DNA of 64,000 nucleotides, from NCBI RefSeq assembly GCF_000564855.1, contig NZ_AYXG01000043.1:1-64000 (forward strand), written 5' to 3'. The notes under the pieces are model-generated. The model did not search any database, was not told the DNA's origin, and saw only the letters and a program-made list of their open reading frames with translations. Shown one piece after another: positions 41,357-50,765 of this stretch. This DNA comes from Actinokineospora spheciospongiae. Its GTDB lineage: Bacteria; Actinomycetota; Actinomycetes; Mycobacteriales; Pseudonocardiaceae. The position numbers and the translations under genes are program-made. Positions within the stretch are counted from its first letter, which is position 1, and each line of letters begins with the position of its first letter.

Positions 41357-43051
41357 TCAGACCGCTGCGGTCACGGCTTCGCCGACTGCGGCGCGGAGGC
41401 GGGCGTGCAGGTCGCGGAGGCGGTCGCGGTCGGCGCGGACTTCGACCACCCGCAGGCCCGGGGTGGGGGTGAGGGCGGCGCGGAGGTCGGTTGGGGTGGT
41501 GACCAGGGTGTGGGGTACGCCGTAGCCCGCGCACAGGGCGCCGAGGTCGGCGCCGGTGGGGGTGGCGAAGACGCGTTCGAAGCCGTTCTTGTGCTCGGCG
41601 GCGCCCTGTTCCAGGAGGGAGAAGATGCCGCCGCCGTCGTCGTTGAGGACTACGGCGCAGAGGTTGGGGCGGGGCTCGGTGGGGCCGATGAGGAGGGCGT
41701 TGGCGTCGTGCAGGAAGGTCAGGTCGCCCATCAGGGCGTAGCCGGGGGCGGTGCTGCCGAGGCCCACGCCGACCGCGGTGGAGAGGTTGCCGTCGATGCC
41801 CGCCACGCCCCGGTTGGCGTGGATGGTGATGTCGGGGCGGGGGGTGGAGACCAGGTCCAGGTCGCGGACCGGGTTCGAGGAGCCGAGGACCAGGGACGCG
41901 CCGGTGGGGAGTGCCTCCAGCACCTCGCGGGCCACGTGCAGGCCGGTGGGCCACGTCTCCTCACCGAGCAGCTTCTCCACCGCCAGGGTCGCCGCCTGCT
42001 CAGCTTCGCGCCACACCGGCAGCCAGGTGGGGTCGTGGTCGGTGACCCAGCGCAGGTCGTCCTCGTCCAGCCAGCCGCGCACGTGGGTGGCCACGTACTG
42101 CGGGTCGGTCCACTGCGGGTGGTCGCCGATGCCGTACACCGCGACCCGGTCCATCAGCCCGCGCACCCCGCGCGACAGGGTGGGCCTGCCGACGACGACC
42201 ACCGCCTCCGGCCGCATCGACGGCGGGAGCGCGCCGGTGCCCAGCAGCAGCGGCCCGCCGCGCAGCACCGCCGCCCCACCGGCGAGCGCCGCCGCGGTGC
42301 CCACCGGTTCGGCCACCACCGGCCAGCCCGCCCGCGCCGCCACCCTGGCCGCCGCCGTGGCCCGCGCCGGGTCGCCGCTGCCGACGACCACCACCGACCG
42401 GGCGGGCAGCGGGAAGTCGACCCGGTTGTCCGGGACCGACCGCGGCACCGACGAAGTCGTCCACCGCGCCCCACCCGGCCGCCCGGTCAGCGCGTCCGGC
42501 CACGAGTCGCCGAAGGTGGGCACCAGGGGTTCGCGGAACGGGATGTTGAGCTGCACCGGGATGCCGGTCTCCGCGCGCGCCACCCCCCGGCACACCAGCC
42601 CGCGCCACACCGGGTTCTGCCCGGTCCGCCGCTCGGCCACCGGGAAGTCCACCGCCACCGCCGCGCTGCCGAAGATGCCGCGCTGGTCGATGGTCTGGTT
42701 CGCGCCGCTGCCGTGCAGCTCCGGCGGCCGGTCCGCGGTGATCAGCAGCAACCCCACCCCGGAGTGGTGCGCCTCCAGCACCGACGGGTGCAGGTTCGCC
42801 ACGGCCGTCCCCGACGTGCACACCACCGCCGCGGGCCGCCCGGTCGCCCGCCCCAACCCCAGCGCCACGAACCCGGCCGACCGCTCGTCCACCCGCACGT
42901 GCAGCGTCACCCGCCCCGCCACCGCCGCCTCGTGCAGCGCCAGGCTCAACGGCGCGTTGCGCGACCCCGGGCACAGCACCACCTGCCGCACGTCGTTGCG
43001 CACCAGTTCGTCGACCACCACGGTGGCCATCGCGGTGGACGGGTTCACCAC
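41357..43051 (-). CDS. menD: Menaquinone synthase MenD (SEPHCHC synthase)
   Basis: ThDP-dependent addition of succinyl semialdehyde (from 2-oxoglutarate) to isochorismate, the first committed step of menaquinone synthesis. The 564-residue protein has VLCPGSRNAPLSLALHEA at the N-terminus, the catalytic-glutamate region RVDERSAGFVALGLGRATGR, HGSGANQTIDQRGIFG, and the ThDP-binding motif MGDLTFLHDANALL with VLNDDGGGIFS. Start GTG 43051 or 43048; the second overlaps the stop of the small upstream frame. The 3' end borders the repeat-rich non-coding segment. Confidence 0.95.
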   Translation of the reverse strand: MVNPSTAMATVVVDELVRNDVRQVVLCPGSRNAPLSLALHEAAVAGRVTLHVRVDERSAGFVALGLGRATGRPAAVVCTSGTAVANLHPSVLEAHHSGVGLLLITADRPPELHGSGANQTIDQRGIFGSAAVAVDFPVAERRTGQNPVWRGLVCRGVARAETGIPVQLNIPFREPLVPTFGDSWPDALTGRPGGARWTTSSVPRSVPDNRVDFPLPARSVVVVGSGDPARATAAARVAARAGWPVVAEPVGTAAALAGGAAVLRGGPLLLGTGALPPSMRPEAVVVVGRPTLSRGVRGLMDRVAVYGIGDHPQWTDPQYVATHVRGWLDEDDLRWVTDHDPTWLPVWREAEQAATLAVEKLLGEETWPTGLHVAREVLEALPTGASLVLGSSNPVRDLDLVSTPRPDITIHANRGVAGIDGNLSTAVGVGLGSTAPGYALMGDLTFLHDANALLIGPTEPRPNLCAVVLNDDGGGIFSLLEQGAAEHKNGFERVFATPTGADLGALCAGYGVPHTLVTTPTDLRAALTPTPGLRVVEVRADRDRLRDLHARLRAAVGEAVTAAV

Positions 43052-43461
43052 AACTCCATTCCCTCATCGCCTCTCGGCACCCGGGCTCGCGGTACCCGCC
43101 CACCCGCCACCCACCGCGGCGCTGGGTCGATCACCGCGTCACCCGGCGGCGGGCAGCCGCGACCCGCCGGAACGGCGGCCGGACGTGCGTTCGCGGCCCG
43201 TGTGCGGCTTGCCAGGGCTGTCGGGCGCGTGTTCGCGGCCTGTGTGCGGCCTGTCGGGGCGGTGGTGGGGCGCGTGTTCGCGGCCGGTGGCCCGGTCATC
43301 GCGGTGGCGGCTCGGTTGGCTTCGGCGGCCCGCAGGCCGGTCGTCGTGGCGCCCGCACCTGCGGCCGGGGCCACCTCGTCGGCCCACGGGCCTGCCGGTG
43401 TGGTGGTCGGGTTCGCGGGGGTGGCTCGCGGGGTGGTCATGCGGGTGGGCGGGTTCGGCAC
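43045..43461 (-). CDS. Ala/Thr/Pro-rich low-complexity protein, possible gene
   Basis: A frame of up to 138 residues lying exactly between the upstream gene's stop (seven bases away) and menD, whose GTG overlaps its TGA. This spacing suggests a coupled operon member. The peptide contains a repeated AANTRP-type motif (PPAANTRPTTAPTGRTQAAN and on) from 42-45-bp DNA repeats. No domain or helix is evident. It may equally be non-coding DNA made open by composition. A start at ATG 43440 is possible. Confidence 0.35.
   Translation of the reverse strand: MPNPPTRMTTPRATPANPTTTPAGPWADEVAPAAGAGATTTGLRAAEANRAATAMTGPPAANTRPTTAPTGRTQAANTRPTALASRTRAANARPAAVPAGRGCPPPGDAVIDPAPRWVAGGRVPRARVPRGDEGMELW
43185..43285. 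repeat. Three imperfect 42-45-bp direct repeats
   Basis: The core GCGTGTTCGCGGCC occurs at 43227-43240 and 43272-43285, with a one-base variant at 43185-43198 (GTGCGTTCGCGGCC). Steps are 42 and 45 bp, both multiples of three, so the repeat keeps the reading frame of the low-complexity protein. Confidence 0.75.
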
Positions 43462-43468
43462 GGCCGCC

Positions 43469-44770
43469 TCATTCCGCTCGGGCCGGGAACAGCACCCTGG
43501 CCCGCAGGGACCAGCGGGCCAGGGCCCGGCCCGCGTCGGTCAGGGCCACTCGGCGGCCGGTCGGGTCGGCGTCCACCGCTTCGAGGACCCACAGCCTGCG
43601 CAGGAAGCGCTCGCCCAGTTCGGTGGCGTTGGCGGGGCCCGGTTCGCCCGACCAGCCCTCCTCGGCCAGGACGAACGCGATCTTCTCGAACACCCTGGCC
43701 GGTGCCATGCGCTCCTCGAGCAGCAGGGCCGCGAACACGACCTCCTGGACCGCGCCCAGTGCCGTCCGCTCCCTCGTCACCAGCCGTTCGCCGACGGTCA
43801 TCAGCAGTGAGTCGGCGTCGCCGATGAGGGCGGCGCCCTGGTCGGTGAGGCGGAGCCTGCCGCCCTCGCGGGTGAGCAGGTCCATCCGCTCGGCCAGTTC
43901 GCGCAGCAGGGCCACCGGGGGCCACTGCGACTCGCTGCGGCCGGTGCCCGCACCGCCCCGGCAGGCGGGCATGACCTCCACCAGCGTCGCCACCAGGGCC
44001 GTGGGCAGGTAGCCGCTGCCGGTCAGCCTCGCCCCCGCGCCCCGGCAGGACTCCAGCAGGACGGTCAGGGCGGGCAGCCGCTCCTCGGTGGTCTCCGGGG
44101 CCCGGCGGACCTCCGGCCGCAGCCGCACCAGCATCTCGCGGCGGGTCTGGCTGCCGCGGCGGGTGAACCAGGCGTCGAGTCGCTCGTCGAGCAGCCGGGC
44201 GAACCAGGACTCCTCGCCCTCGGACTCCGGGCTGGTCAGCAGGCGCATCACCAGGCCGACCCGCATCGGTTCGCCGCTGCCGTCGGCGGGCAGCGTGCCC
44301 TGGTCGACGGCCTCCTCCAGCAGCCTGCCGCAGGCGGCGTGCAGGGCGGTCTCGACCGGCCCGCCGTCGTCGGCCCAGCTCAGCACGGGGGTGTCCGGCG
44401 GCCACACGCCCGAGGCCGCCCACGCCGCGGCCACCAGCTCCCGGTAGCGCGGCCGGTCGGCGGCGGCGTCGAGGATCTCGTGCGTGACCGCCGAGCGGCA
44501 CAGCCCGGCGTACTCCTCGTGCCCGAGCAGGAACAGCAGCTCGGCGAAGGACTCGCAGGTCTGGTGCAGGTCGTCGAAGGCGCCCTCGCCGCCGGGGCTG
44601 TGGTGGGCGCCGGGCAGGGTGCGCCACACCATCTGCTGCACGTCGTAGCGGGTGACCTTGGTCGGGTGCGCGGCGGTGGCCCGCATCACGTGCCAGAGCG
44701 CGTGTGCGTGCTTCGCCGCGGTGTCGTCCCGCGCGCGGATCACGTCCAGCGCGGAGTCCAGGTCGTGCAC
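43469..44770 (-). CDS. Conserved-looking protein of unknown function
   Basis: A 433-residue soluble protein starting VHDLDSALDVIRARDDTAAK. The N-terminal half is helical; the C-terminal half has winged-helix-like stretches (LLRELAERMDLLTREGGRLR, LTDQGAALI and VALTDAGRALARWSL). I do not recognise the family. Leaderless GTG at 44770, with a TAAAGC-like box just upstream. It is divergent from menB and heads the transcript that runs into menD. Confidence 0.7.
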   Translation of the reverse strand: MHDLDSALDVIRARDDTAAKHAHALWHVMRATAAHPTKVTRYDVQQMVWRTLPGAHHSPGGEGAFDDLHQTCESFAELLFLLGHEEYAGLCRSAVTHEILDAAADRPRYRELVAAAWAASGVWPPDTPVLSWADDGGPVETALHAACGRLLEEAVDQGTLPADGSGEPMRVGLVMRLLTSPESEGEESWFARLLDERLDAWFTRRGSQTRREMLVRLRPEVRRAPETTEERLPALTVLLESCRGAGARLTGSGYLPTALVATLVEVMPACRGGAGTGRSESQWPPVALLRELAERMDLLTREGGRLRLTDQGAALIGDADSLLMTVGERLVTRERTALGAVQEVVFAALLLEERMAPARVFEKIAFVLAEEGWSGEPGPANATELGERFLRRLWVLEAVDADPTGRRVALTDAGRALARWSLRARVLFPARAE

Positions 44771-44842
44771 GGGTCCAGCTTTACACGCCGACCCGCAACC
44801 CCGCGAACGGCTGTCCACAGGGCGTCGGGCATCCTCGGGCGC

Positions 44843-45754
<912 letters not shown>

Positions 45755-45764
45755 GAACCGGCTG

Positions 45765-46664
45765 CTATTGGGAACCGGTTTGCGCGAGGAGGTAGCGCTC
45801 GTGGTCCTCGCGCAGCCGGTTCCACAGCACCCCGCGCCTGCTCTCGTCCACATCGGACAGTGGTAGCCGGAACAGGTCGGCCAGGGCGGCGAAGTAGTCG
45901 GCGCGGGCGGTGAGAACCGAGGAGTCCTCGCCGCCCGGGGCGACCGTCTGCAGCGCCAGGCCGCGCAGTTCGTGGATCACCCGCCCCTCGCGGCGGGCCA
46001 GGGTGACGGTGCGGACGAACCCCGAATCGGGGGCTGTGGACAACTCGCGGTGCTTGTCGGTGAAGTCGGCGATACTGGCCTCGGAGGGAGCGAAGTCCAT
46101 CCCGGCGAACGCACCGCGAGGGTCGTGGTCGAAGCGCCAACCGCCGGGGACGACGTCCGAGGGGCGCAGCCGGAACCGGAACGGGTCGGCCCGGTGGTCG
46201 CCGGGCACCAGCGGCAGCGGGTCGCGCAGCCCGTCGCCGAGGCCGGTGTCGACGAACCAGCGGCCGCCCGCGCACTCGGGGGCGGGCAGGCCGTGCACCT
46301 CGATGACCATGTGCGACCCGGTGGCGCCGGGGGCCACCGGGTCGTTGCGGCCCTGCGCGCCGCCGACGCGCAGGTGGGTGTCGAAACCGAGCCAGTCCAG
46401 CAGCACCGCCAGGGCGCCGTTGAGGTGGTAGCAGTAGCCGCCGCGACCGGAGGCCAGGTAGCCCATCGAGTCGAGGGGTTCGACGGTCCGCGGTTCGCGC
46501 AGGGCGATCCACACGACCTCGTACGGCACGCCCTCGATCTGCGCGCGGTGCAGGGCGCGCAGGGTGTCGAGGGTGGGTGGCGGCGGGCTCGGGAAGCCGA
46601 GCCGGGTCAGGTACGCGTCGCGCAGGCCCTCGTCGAGGGGGCGGCGCCAGGTGCGCTGCGGCAC
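45765..46664 (-). CDS. Arylamine N-acetyltransferase
   Basis: A 299-residue NAT. The catalytic triad cysteine is in RGGYCYHLNGAL, the histidine in GSHMVIEVHG, and the aspartate in RWFVDTGLGDG. Such enzymes transfer acetyl or malonyl groups to arylamines and in actinomycetes may belong to secondary metabolism or lipid pathways; no related genes are adjacent. It lies three bases after the VOC protein gene, co-transcribed on the minus strand, converging on menB. Confidence 0.92.
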   Translation of the reverse strand: MPQRTWRRPLDEGLRDAYLTRLGFPSPPPPTLDTLRALHRAQIEGVPYEVVWIALREPRTVEPLDSMGYLASGRGGYCYHLNGALAVLLDWLGFDTHLRVGGAQGRNDPVAPGATGSHMVIEVHGLPAPECAGGRWFVDTGLGDGLRDPLPLVPGDHRADPFRFRLRPSDVVPGGWRFDHDPRGAFAGMDFAPSEASIADFTDKHRELSTAPDSGFVRTVTLARREGRVIHELRGLALQTVAPGGEDSSVLTARADYFAALADLFRLPLSDVDESRRGVLWNRLREDHERYLLAQTGSQ

Positions 46665-46667
46665 GGC

Positions 46668-47063
46668 TCAGGCGAGGTTGAGCTGCCAGGACACGCCGAA
46701 GCGGTCGTTGGTCCAGCCGAACCTGCGGCTGAAGCCGTAGTCGGCCAGGGGCATCAGCTCGCTGCCGCCCTCGGCCAGGGCGGCGTACACGCGGTCGATC
46801 TCCTCTTCGGAGTCGCACTGCACGAACAGGGAGGTGGAAGGGGTGAAGGTGAAGTCGTGCTCGACGGTGCTGTCGTTGGCGAGGATGGTCTGACCGCCCA
46901 GGAGCAGCACGGCCTGCTGCACCGTGCCCTCCTTGCCCGGCCCGCCCGCGGGCCACTTGGTCAGCGCCAGCAGCTCGGCCTCGGCGAACAGGTCCGCGTA
47001 GAAGGTCAGCGCCTCTTCCGCCTGCCCCTGGAACATCAGGAAGGTGGAGACCTTCTGCGACAT
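46668..47063 (-). CDS. PhnB-like VOC-family protein
   Basis: A 131-residue protein (MSQKVSTFLMFQGQAEEALT; ending SRRFGWTNDRFGVSWQLNLA) of the PhnB/glyoxalase group formerly called 3-demethylubiquinone methyltransferase-like. The C-terminal D-R-F-G-V-x-W-Q-L is diagnostic. Function unknown. GAGGA is ten bases before the ATG. First gene of the operon with the N-acetyltransferase. Confidence 0.9.
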   Translation of the reverse strand: MSQKVSTFLMFQGQAEEALTFYADLFAEAELLALTKWPAGGPGKEGTVQQAVLLLGGQTILANDSTVEHDFTFTPSTSLFVQCDSEEEIDRVYAALAEGGSELMPLADYGFSRRFGWTNDRFGVSWQLNLA

Positions 47064-47143
47064 GGTGTGGAGTCCTCTCGACCGGGTGAGCGGGTCCGTC
47101 GCAGCGTAGGGGCAGGGACCGTTCTGCTGGAAGGATGAGGCGC

Positions 47144-48283
47144 ATGCGAGTGGTCGAACTGGCCAGTGGTCCCGGCCCCCTGGTCGGGCCGCTGCGGGCG
47201 GCGTTGGACGGCACCGGGCCCGCTGTGTTGCCCCTTGCGGCGGGGGAGTCGGCCGCGGCGATGCGGCCGGACCTGCCGGTGGAGCCGGGCACCGCGCTGA
47301 TCGTGCGGACGTCCGGGTCGACCGGTGCGCCCAAGGGGGTGCTGCTGCCCGCCGCGGCGCTGCGCGCCTCCGCCGGGGCCACGCACGCCCGGCTGGGCGG
47401 GCCGGGGACCTGGCTGCTGGCCATGCCCGCCCACCACATCGCCGGGGTGCAGGTCGTGGTGCGCTCGCTGCTGGCCGCGACCCCGCTGTCGGTGCTGCCG
47501 CCGGGGAGCTTCCGCGGTCGGGTGTTCGTGGAGTCGGCGGCGGACGTGCTCGCCGCCGACGGCCCCCGCTACACCGCGCTGGTGCCGACCCAGCTCACCC
47601 GGCTGCTCACCGAGGGCGGTGCCGCCCTGGCCGCGCTGCGCGCCTTCGACGGGGTGCTGGTCGGCGGTGCCGCCACCCCGCCCGCCCTGCTCGACCGCGC
47701 CCGCGCCGAGGGCGTCCGCGTCCGCACCACCTACGGCATGAGCGAGACCTCGGGCGGCTGCGTCTACGACGGCGTCCCCCTCGACGGCGTGCGCGTGCGC
47801 ACCGCCGACGGCCTGGTCCAGCTTGCCGGGCCGACCCTGGCCTCGGGCTACCGCCTCGACCCGGACAACCCCGCCTTCGCGGGCGGCTGGTTCCGCACCA
47901 ACGACCTCGGCGCGTTCGACGGCCGGGTGCTCACCGTCCTCGGCCGGGCCGACGACGTGATCAACACCGGTGGGGAGAAGGTGCCGCCCGCCGCCGTCGA
48001 GCGGGTGCTGACCGGGTGCCCCGGGGTGCTGGAGGCCTGCGTCGTCGGCCTGCCCGACCCCGAGTGGGGGCAGTCGGTGGCCGCCGCGGTGGTCGCCTCC
48101 GGGACCGTCGACGTGCGGGGGCTCGTGGCCGCGGTGCGCGCGGAGCTGGGGCCGGTGGCCGCGCCGAAGCGGGTGCGGGTGGTGGCCGGGCTGCCGCTAC
48201 GCGGGCCCGGGAAGGTCGACCGCGCCGCCGTCGCCGCGCTGCTCGGCGAGGTGGGCGCCGATGCCGTCGAGGAGGCGCTGTAG
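47144..48283 (+). CDS. menE: o-Succinylbenzoate-CoA ligase
   Basis: ANL-superfamily ligase activating o-succinylbenzoate for MenB. At 379 residues it is short, as usual for actinobacterial MenE. P-loop IVRTSGSTGAPKGVLLP, the GMSETSGGCVYDG motif, WFRTNDLGAFDG, and C-terminal INTGGEKVPPAAVERVL with GPGKVDRAA (catalytic lysine). ATG 47144 has AAGGA eight bases upstream. Its last 87 bp overlap the end of the opposing regulator gene. Confidence 0.93.
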   Translation: MRVVELASGPGPLVGPLRAALDGTGPAVLPLAAGESAAAMRPDLPVEPGTALIVRTSGSTGAPKGVLLPAAALRASAGATHARLGGPGTWLLAMPAHHIAGVQVVVRSLLAATPLSVLPPGSFRGRVFVESAADVLAADGPRYTALVPTQLTRLLTEGGAALAALRAFDGVLVGGAATPPALLDRARAEGVRVRTTYGMSETSGGCVYDGVPLDGVRVRTADGLVQLAGPTLASGYRLDPDNPAFAGGWFRTNDLGAFDGRVLTVLGRADDVINTGGEKVPPAAVERVLTGCPGVLEACVVGLPDPEWGQSVAAAVVASGTVDVRGLVAAVRAELGPVAAPKRVRVVAGLPLRGPGKVDRAAVAALLGEVGADAVEEAL

Positions 48284-49123
48284 GCCGAAGTCGAACAGCT
48301 CGTCCAGCTCCAGGTCGACCCCGCCCGCCACCGTGCGGGCGAACGCCGGGAAGCGGCCGGTGGCCAGCACCGCCCGCAGCGCGCTCGACTGGGTGTCCAT
48401 CCACTGCTCGTCGGTCAGCCCGGACGCGCTCTCCGCCTCCCGCTCCCACTCCAGGTTCACCGCGGTGCCGCGCACGTGGTTGAACACCGTGACGTACACC
48501 TGGAACGCCACCGCGGGCGCCAGGCCCAGGCCGTCGAGCGAGCGCAGCATCCACTCCGAGTGGGCCACCGCGTTCGGCAGCAGTTGCGGCCGGGTCAGCG
48601 AGAGGGCGTGCGCCAGCCAGGGGTGGCGCCGGTAGACCGCCCACTGCGCCCGCGCGGCGACCTCCAGCCCCGTCCGCCAGTCCGGGGGCGCGGTGTCGGG
48701 CAGCGGCACGGTGCCCAGGGCGTGGTCGATCATCAGCAGCACCAGCTCGTCCTTGCCCGCGACGTGCCGGTACGGCGCCATCGTCGCCACGCCGAGCCGG
48801 GCGGCGATCCCGCGCATGGACAGCGCCGCCAGCCCCTCGGCGTCGGCCAGTTCCACGGCCACCTCGACGATCCGGCCCCGCGACAGCTCCGGTTCGCGCC
48901 TGCGCACCGGCACCCCGGCCGCGACCACCGTGCCGATCCGCGGCAGCGCCTCGACCACGCCCTCGCGCCGCAGCGCGGCCAGGGCCTTGGTCGCGGTCGC
49001 CAGGGCCACCCCCCACTCCCGGGTGATCTCCCTGGTGGAGGGCACGCGGTCACCCGGCCGCAGCTCCCCGTCGGCCACCCGCCGCCGGATCTCCGCGGCG
49101 ATGACCAGGTACGGCGCGTCCAT
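48197..49123 (-). CDS. GntR-TetR fusion transcriptional regulator
   Basis: A 308-residue regulator combining an N-terminal GntR winged helix (AAEIRRRVADGELRPGDRVP, then STREITREWGVALATATKAL) with a TetR-type HTH (RIVEVAVELADAEGLAALSM, IAARLGVATMAPYRHVAGKD) and a TetR ligand-binding C-terminal domain. Such fusions control the adjacent divergent gene. A palindromic operator lies directly upstream, between it and the flavin monooxygenase. Its stop codon lies 87 bp inside the 3' end of menE. Confidence 0.88.
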   Translation of the reverse strand: MDAPYLVIAAEIRRRVADGELRPGDRVPSTREITREWGVALATATKALAALRREGVVEALPRIGTVVAAGVPVRRREPELSRGRIVEVAVELADAEGLAALSMRGIAARLGVATMAPYRHVAGKDELVLLMIDHALGTVPLPDTAPPDWRTGLEVAARAQWAVYRRHPWLAHALSLTRPQLLPNAVAHSEWMLRSLDGLGLAPAVAFQVYVTVFNHVRGTAVNLEWEREAESASGLTDEQWMDTQSSALRAVLATGRFPAFARTVAGGVDLELDELFDFGLQRLLDGIGAHLAEQRGDGGAVDLPGPA

Positions 49124-49135
49124 GTCCCACCCTCC

Positions 49136-49168
49136 CTGTACTAGTACAGCAGTGGCAACTGTACTAGT
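49136..49168. promoter_or_regulatory. Operator of the GntR-TetR regulator
   Basis: A perfect 14-bp palindrome CTGTACTAGTACAG (49136-49149) lies 12 bp before the regulator start. Its first ten bases, CTGTACTAGT, recur at 49159-49168, 23 bp away, close to two turns of the helix. TGTACTAGTACA-type sites are common for GntR-fold regulators. Confidence 0.72.
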
Positions 49169-49194
49169 TGTGACCTGCTGAAATGCTGTATACT
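49168..49194 (+). promoter_or_regulatory. Promoter of the flavin monooxygenase gene
   Basis: TTGTGA (49168-49173) and TATACT (49189-49194), a 15-bp spacer, with the GTG start nine bases further on. The -35 box adjoins the second operator copy, so binding there would block transcription. Confidence 0.5.
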
Positions 49195-49203
49195 TTGCTC
49201 GCT

Positions 49204-50295
49204 GTGACAGCATACGACGTACACACGGTTCTGGTGTCCGGCGCCGGTGTGGCCGGTCCCGCCCTCGCCCACTGGCTGCGCCACCACGGCTTCGCCCCGA
49301 CCGTCGTCGAACGCGCCCCGGCACCGCGGCCGGGCGGGCAGGCCATCGACGTCCGCGGCCCCGCCATCGAGGTGCTCGACCGCATGGGCGTGCTCGCCGA
49401 GGTCCGCGCCGCCCGCACCGGCACCCTCGGCACGTCCTACGTGGACGCCGAGGGCGCCGAACTGTCCCGCACCGAGGGCGAGACCTTCACCGGCGGCCCG
49501 GTCGACGGCCCCGACATCGAGATCCTCCGCGACGACCTGTCCGAGATCCTGGTCCGCGCCGCCCCCGCCGAGTACCTCTACGGCGACACCGCCACCGCCC
49601 TCGACCAGGACGATCACGGCGTGCTGGTCCACTTCGAGCACTCCGCCCCCCGCCGCTTCGACCTGGTCATCGGCGCCGACGGCCTGCACTCCCGGGTCCG
49701 CTCCCTGGCCTTCGGCGAGGTCCCCCCGCACCACCTCGGCGTGGCGCTGGCCGTGTTCAGCACCCCCAACACCTTCGGCCTCGACCGCTGGCAGGTCTTC
49801 CACAGCAGCGACGCGGGCATGGTCGGCGTCTACAGCGCCCGCGCCAACGCCGAGGCCCGAGTGGTCATGGGCTGGCACTGCACCGACCTGCCCCGCGACC
49901 CCGACGCCCAGCGCACCCTGGTCGCCGAGGCCTTCGCGGGCGGCGGCTGGGAAACCCCCACCCTGGTCGAGGCCATGCGGACCGCGCCGGACTTCTACTG
50001 CGACACCATGAGCCAGGTCCACCTCGACACCTGGTCGCGCGGCCGGGTCGGCCTGCTCGGGGACGCCGCGCACTGCCCGTCCCCGCTGTCCGGGCAGGGC
50101 ACCAGCCTGGCCCTGGTCGGCGCGTACGTGCTGGCGGGCGAACTGGCCCACGGGGGTGGCCTCGCCGGGTACGAGTCGGCGATGCGCGAGTACGTGCGGC
50201 TCAACCAGGCCCTCGCCACCGAGCACCAGGGCGCCCCGCCGCCCCCGGAGGCCGTGCGCAAAGCGGTGGACGCCATCGACCTCAAGGCGTACTAG
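49204..50295 (+). CDS. FAD-dependent monooxygenase (aromatic hydroxylase/TetX-like)
   Basis: A 363-residue group A flavoprotein monooxygenase: FAD motif VLVSGAGVAGPALAHWLRHH, the DG motif in DLVIGADGLHSRVRSLAF, and the GD motif GRVGLLGDAAHCPSPLSGQG. Enzymes of this type hydroxylate aromatic compounds or inactivate antibiotics such as tetracyclines and rifamycins. Control by the divergent GntR-TetR protein suggests induction by its substrate. GTG 49204 is preferred; an ATG at 49183 would be inside the promoter. Confidence 0.88.
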   Translation: MTAYDVHTVLVSGAGVAGPALAHWLRHHGFAPTVVERAPAPRPGGQAIDVRGPAIEVLDRMGVLAEVRAARTGTLGTSYVDAEGAELSRTEGETFTGGPVDGPDIEILRDDLSEILVRAAPAEYLYGDTATALDQDDHGVLVHFEHSAPRRFDLVIGADGLHSRVRSLAFGEVPPHHLGVALAVFSTPNTFGLDRWQVFHSSDAGMVGVYSARANAEARVVMGWHCTDLPRDPDAQRTLVAEAFAGGGWETPTLVEAMRTAPDFYCDTMSQVHLDTWSRGRVGLLGDAAHCPSPLSGQGTSLALVGAYVLAGELAHGGGLAGYESAMREYVRLNQALATEHQGAPPPPEAVRKAVDAIDLKAY

Positions 50296-50765
50296 GAACA
50301 CGTGGACCTCGCCGTGGCCACCCTCGCCGACCGCCCCGCTGCACTACGGCACGGCCGCCGAGCACGTCCTCGTCGCCCATGACCGCGCGGTCGAACCCAA
50401 TGTCTCGATCCGCCACACCACGCGACCGGTATCGACCCTCAGCCCTCGCCAACGTGCTCGAGTGTGCCCTGTCGGCGTGCTCACACGTAGTGTGATGGAA
50501 GCTGGGCGGTGCGGGCTTCGATCATCAGCAGTTCCACGCCCCAGTCGTGCGGCTCGGTGACCATCCGCTCCAGGCACTTCGCCCTGGCCCGCTCCTGCCG
50601 CTTCGCCGGGACCGGCGTGCCAACCGCCACCACACTCATCGAACCGAGCGCCCCCCACGGTCCGCGCGGCGGTGTGGCGGGCGGGGAATCCCGTGGAGCG
50701 TCGGATGGGCGCAACGGTGGCCACCCGTGGTCGGGGTCGTCGTCGCCATCGGTGAAGATGGTGGC
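50296..50765. other. Gap between monooxygenase and menA
   Basis: 470 bases with no confident gene. The only candidate is a short minus-strand frame at 50481-50639. Coding-like character is otherwise low, and no terminator hairpin stands out. It may hold degraded sequence. Confidence 0.4.
50481..50639 (-). CDS. Possible 52-residue protein
   Basis: A frame starting MSVVAVGTPVPAKRQERARA and ending ELLMIEARTAQLPSHYV. The composition is protein-like, but there is no ribosome binding site, no leaderless box and no family that I know. It could be a remnant. Confidence 0.22.
   Translation of the reverse strand: MSVVAVGTPVPAKRQERARAKCLERMVTEPHDWGVELLMIEARTAQLPSHYV

Noticed and set aside
40115-43810. 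Very long plus-strand open frame (over 1200 codons) across the repeat array and opposite menD
   Set aside because: It is open because the array has almost no A and because it runs antisense to menD and its upstream gene. The encoded Pro/Ala/Gly-rich sequence has no domain, and MenD on the other strand is certain.
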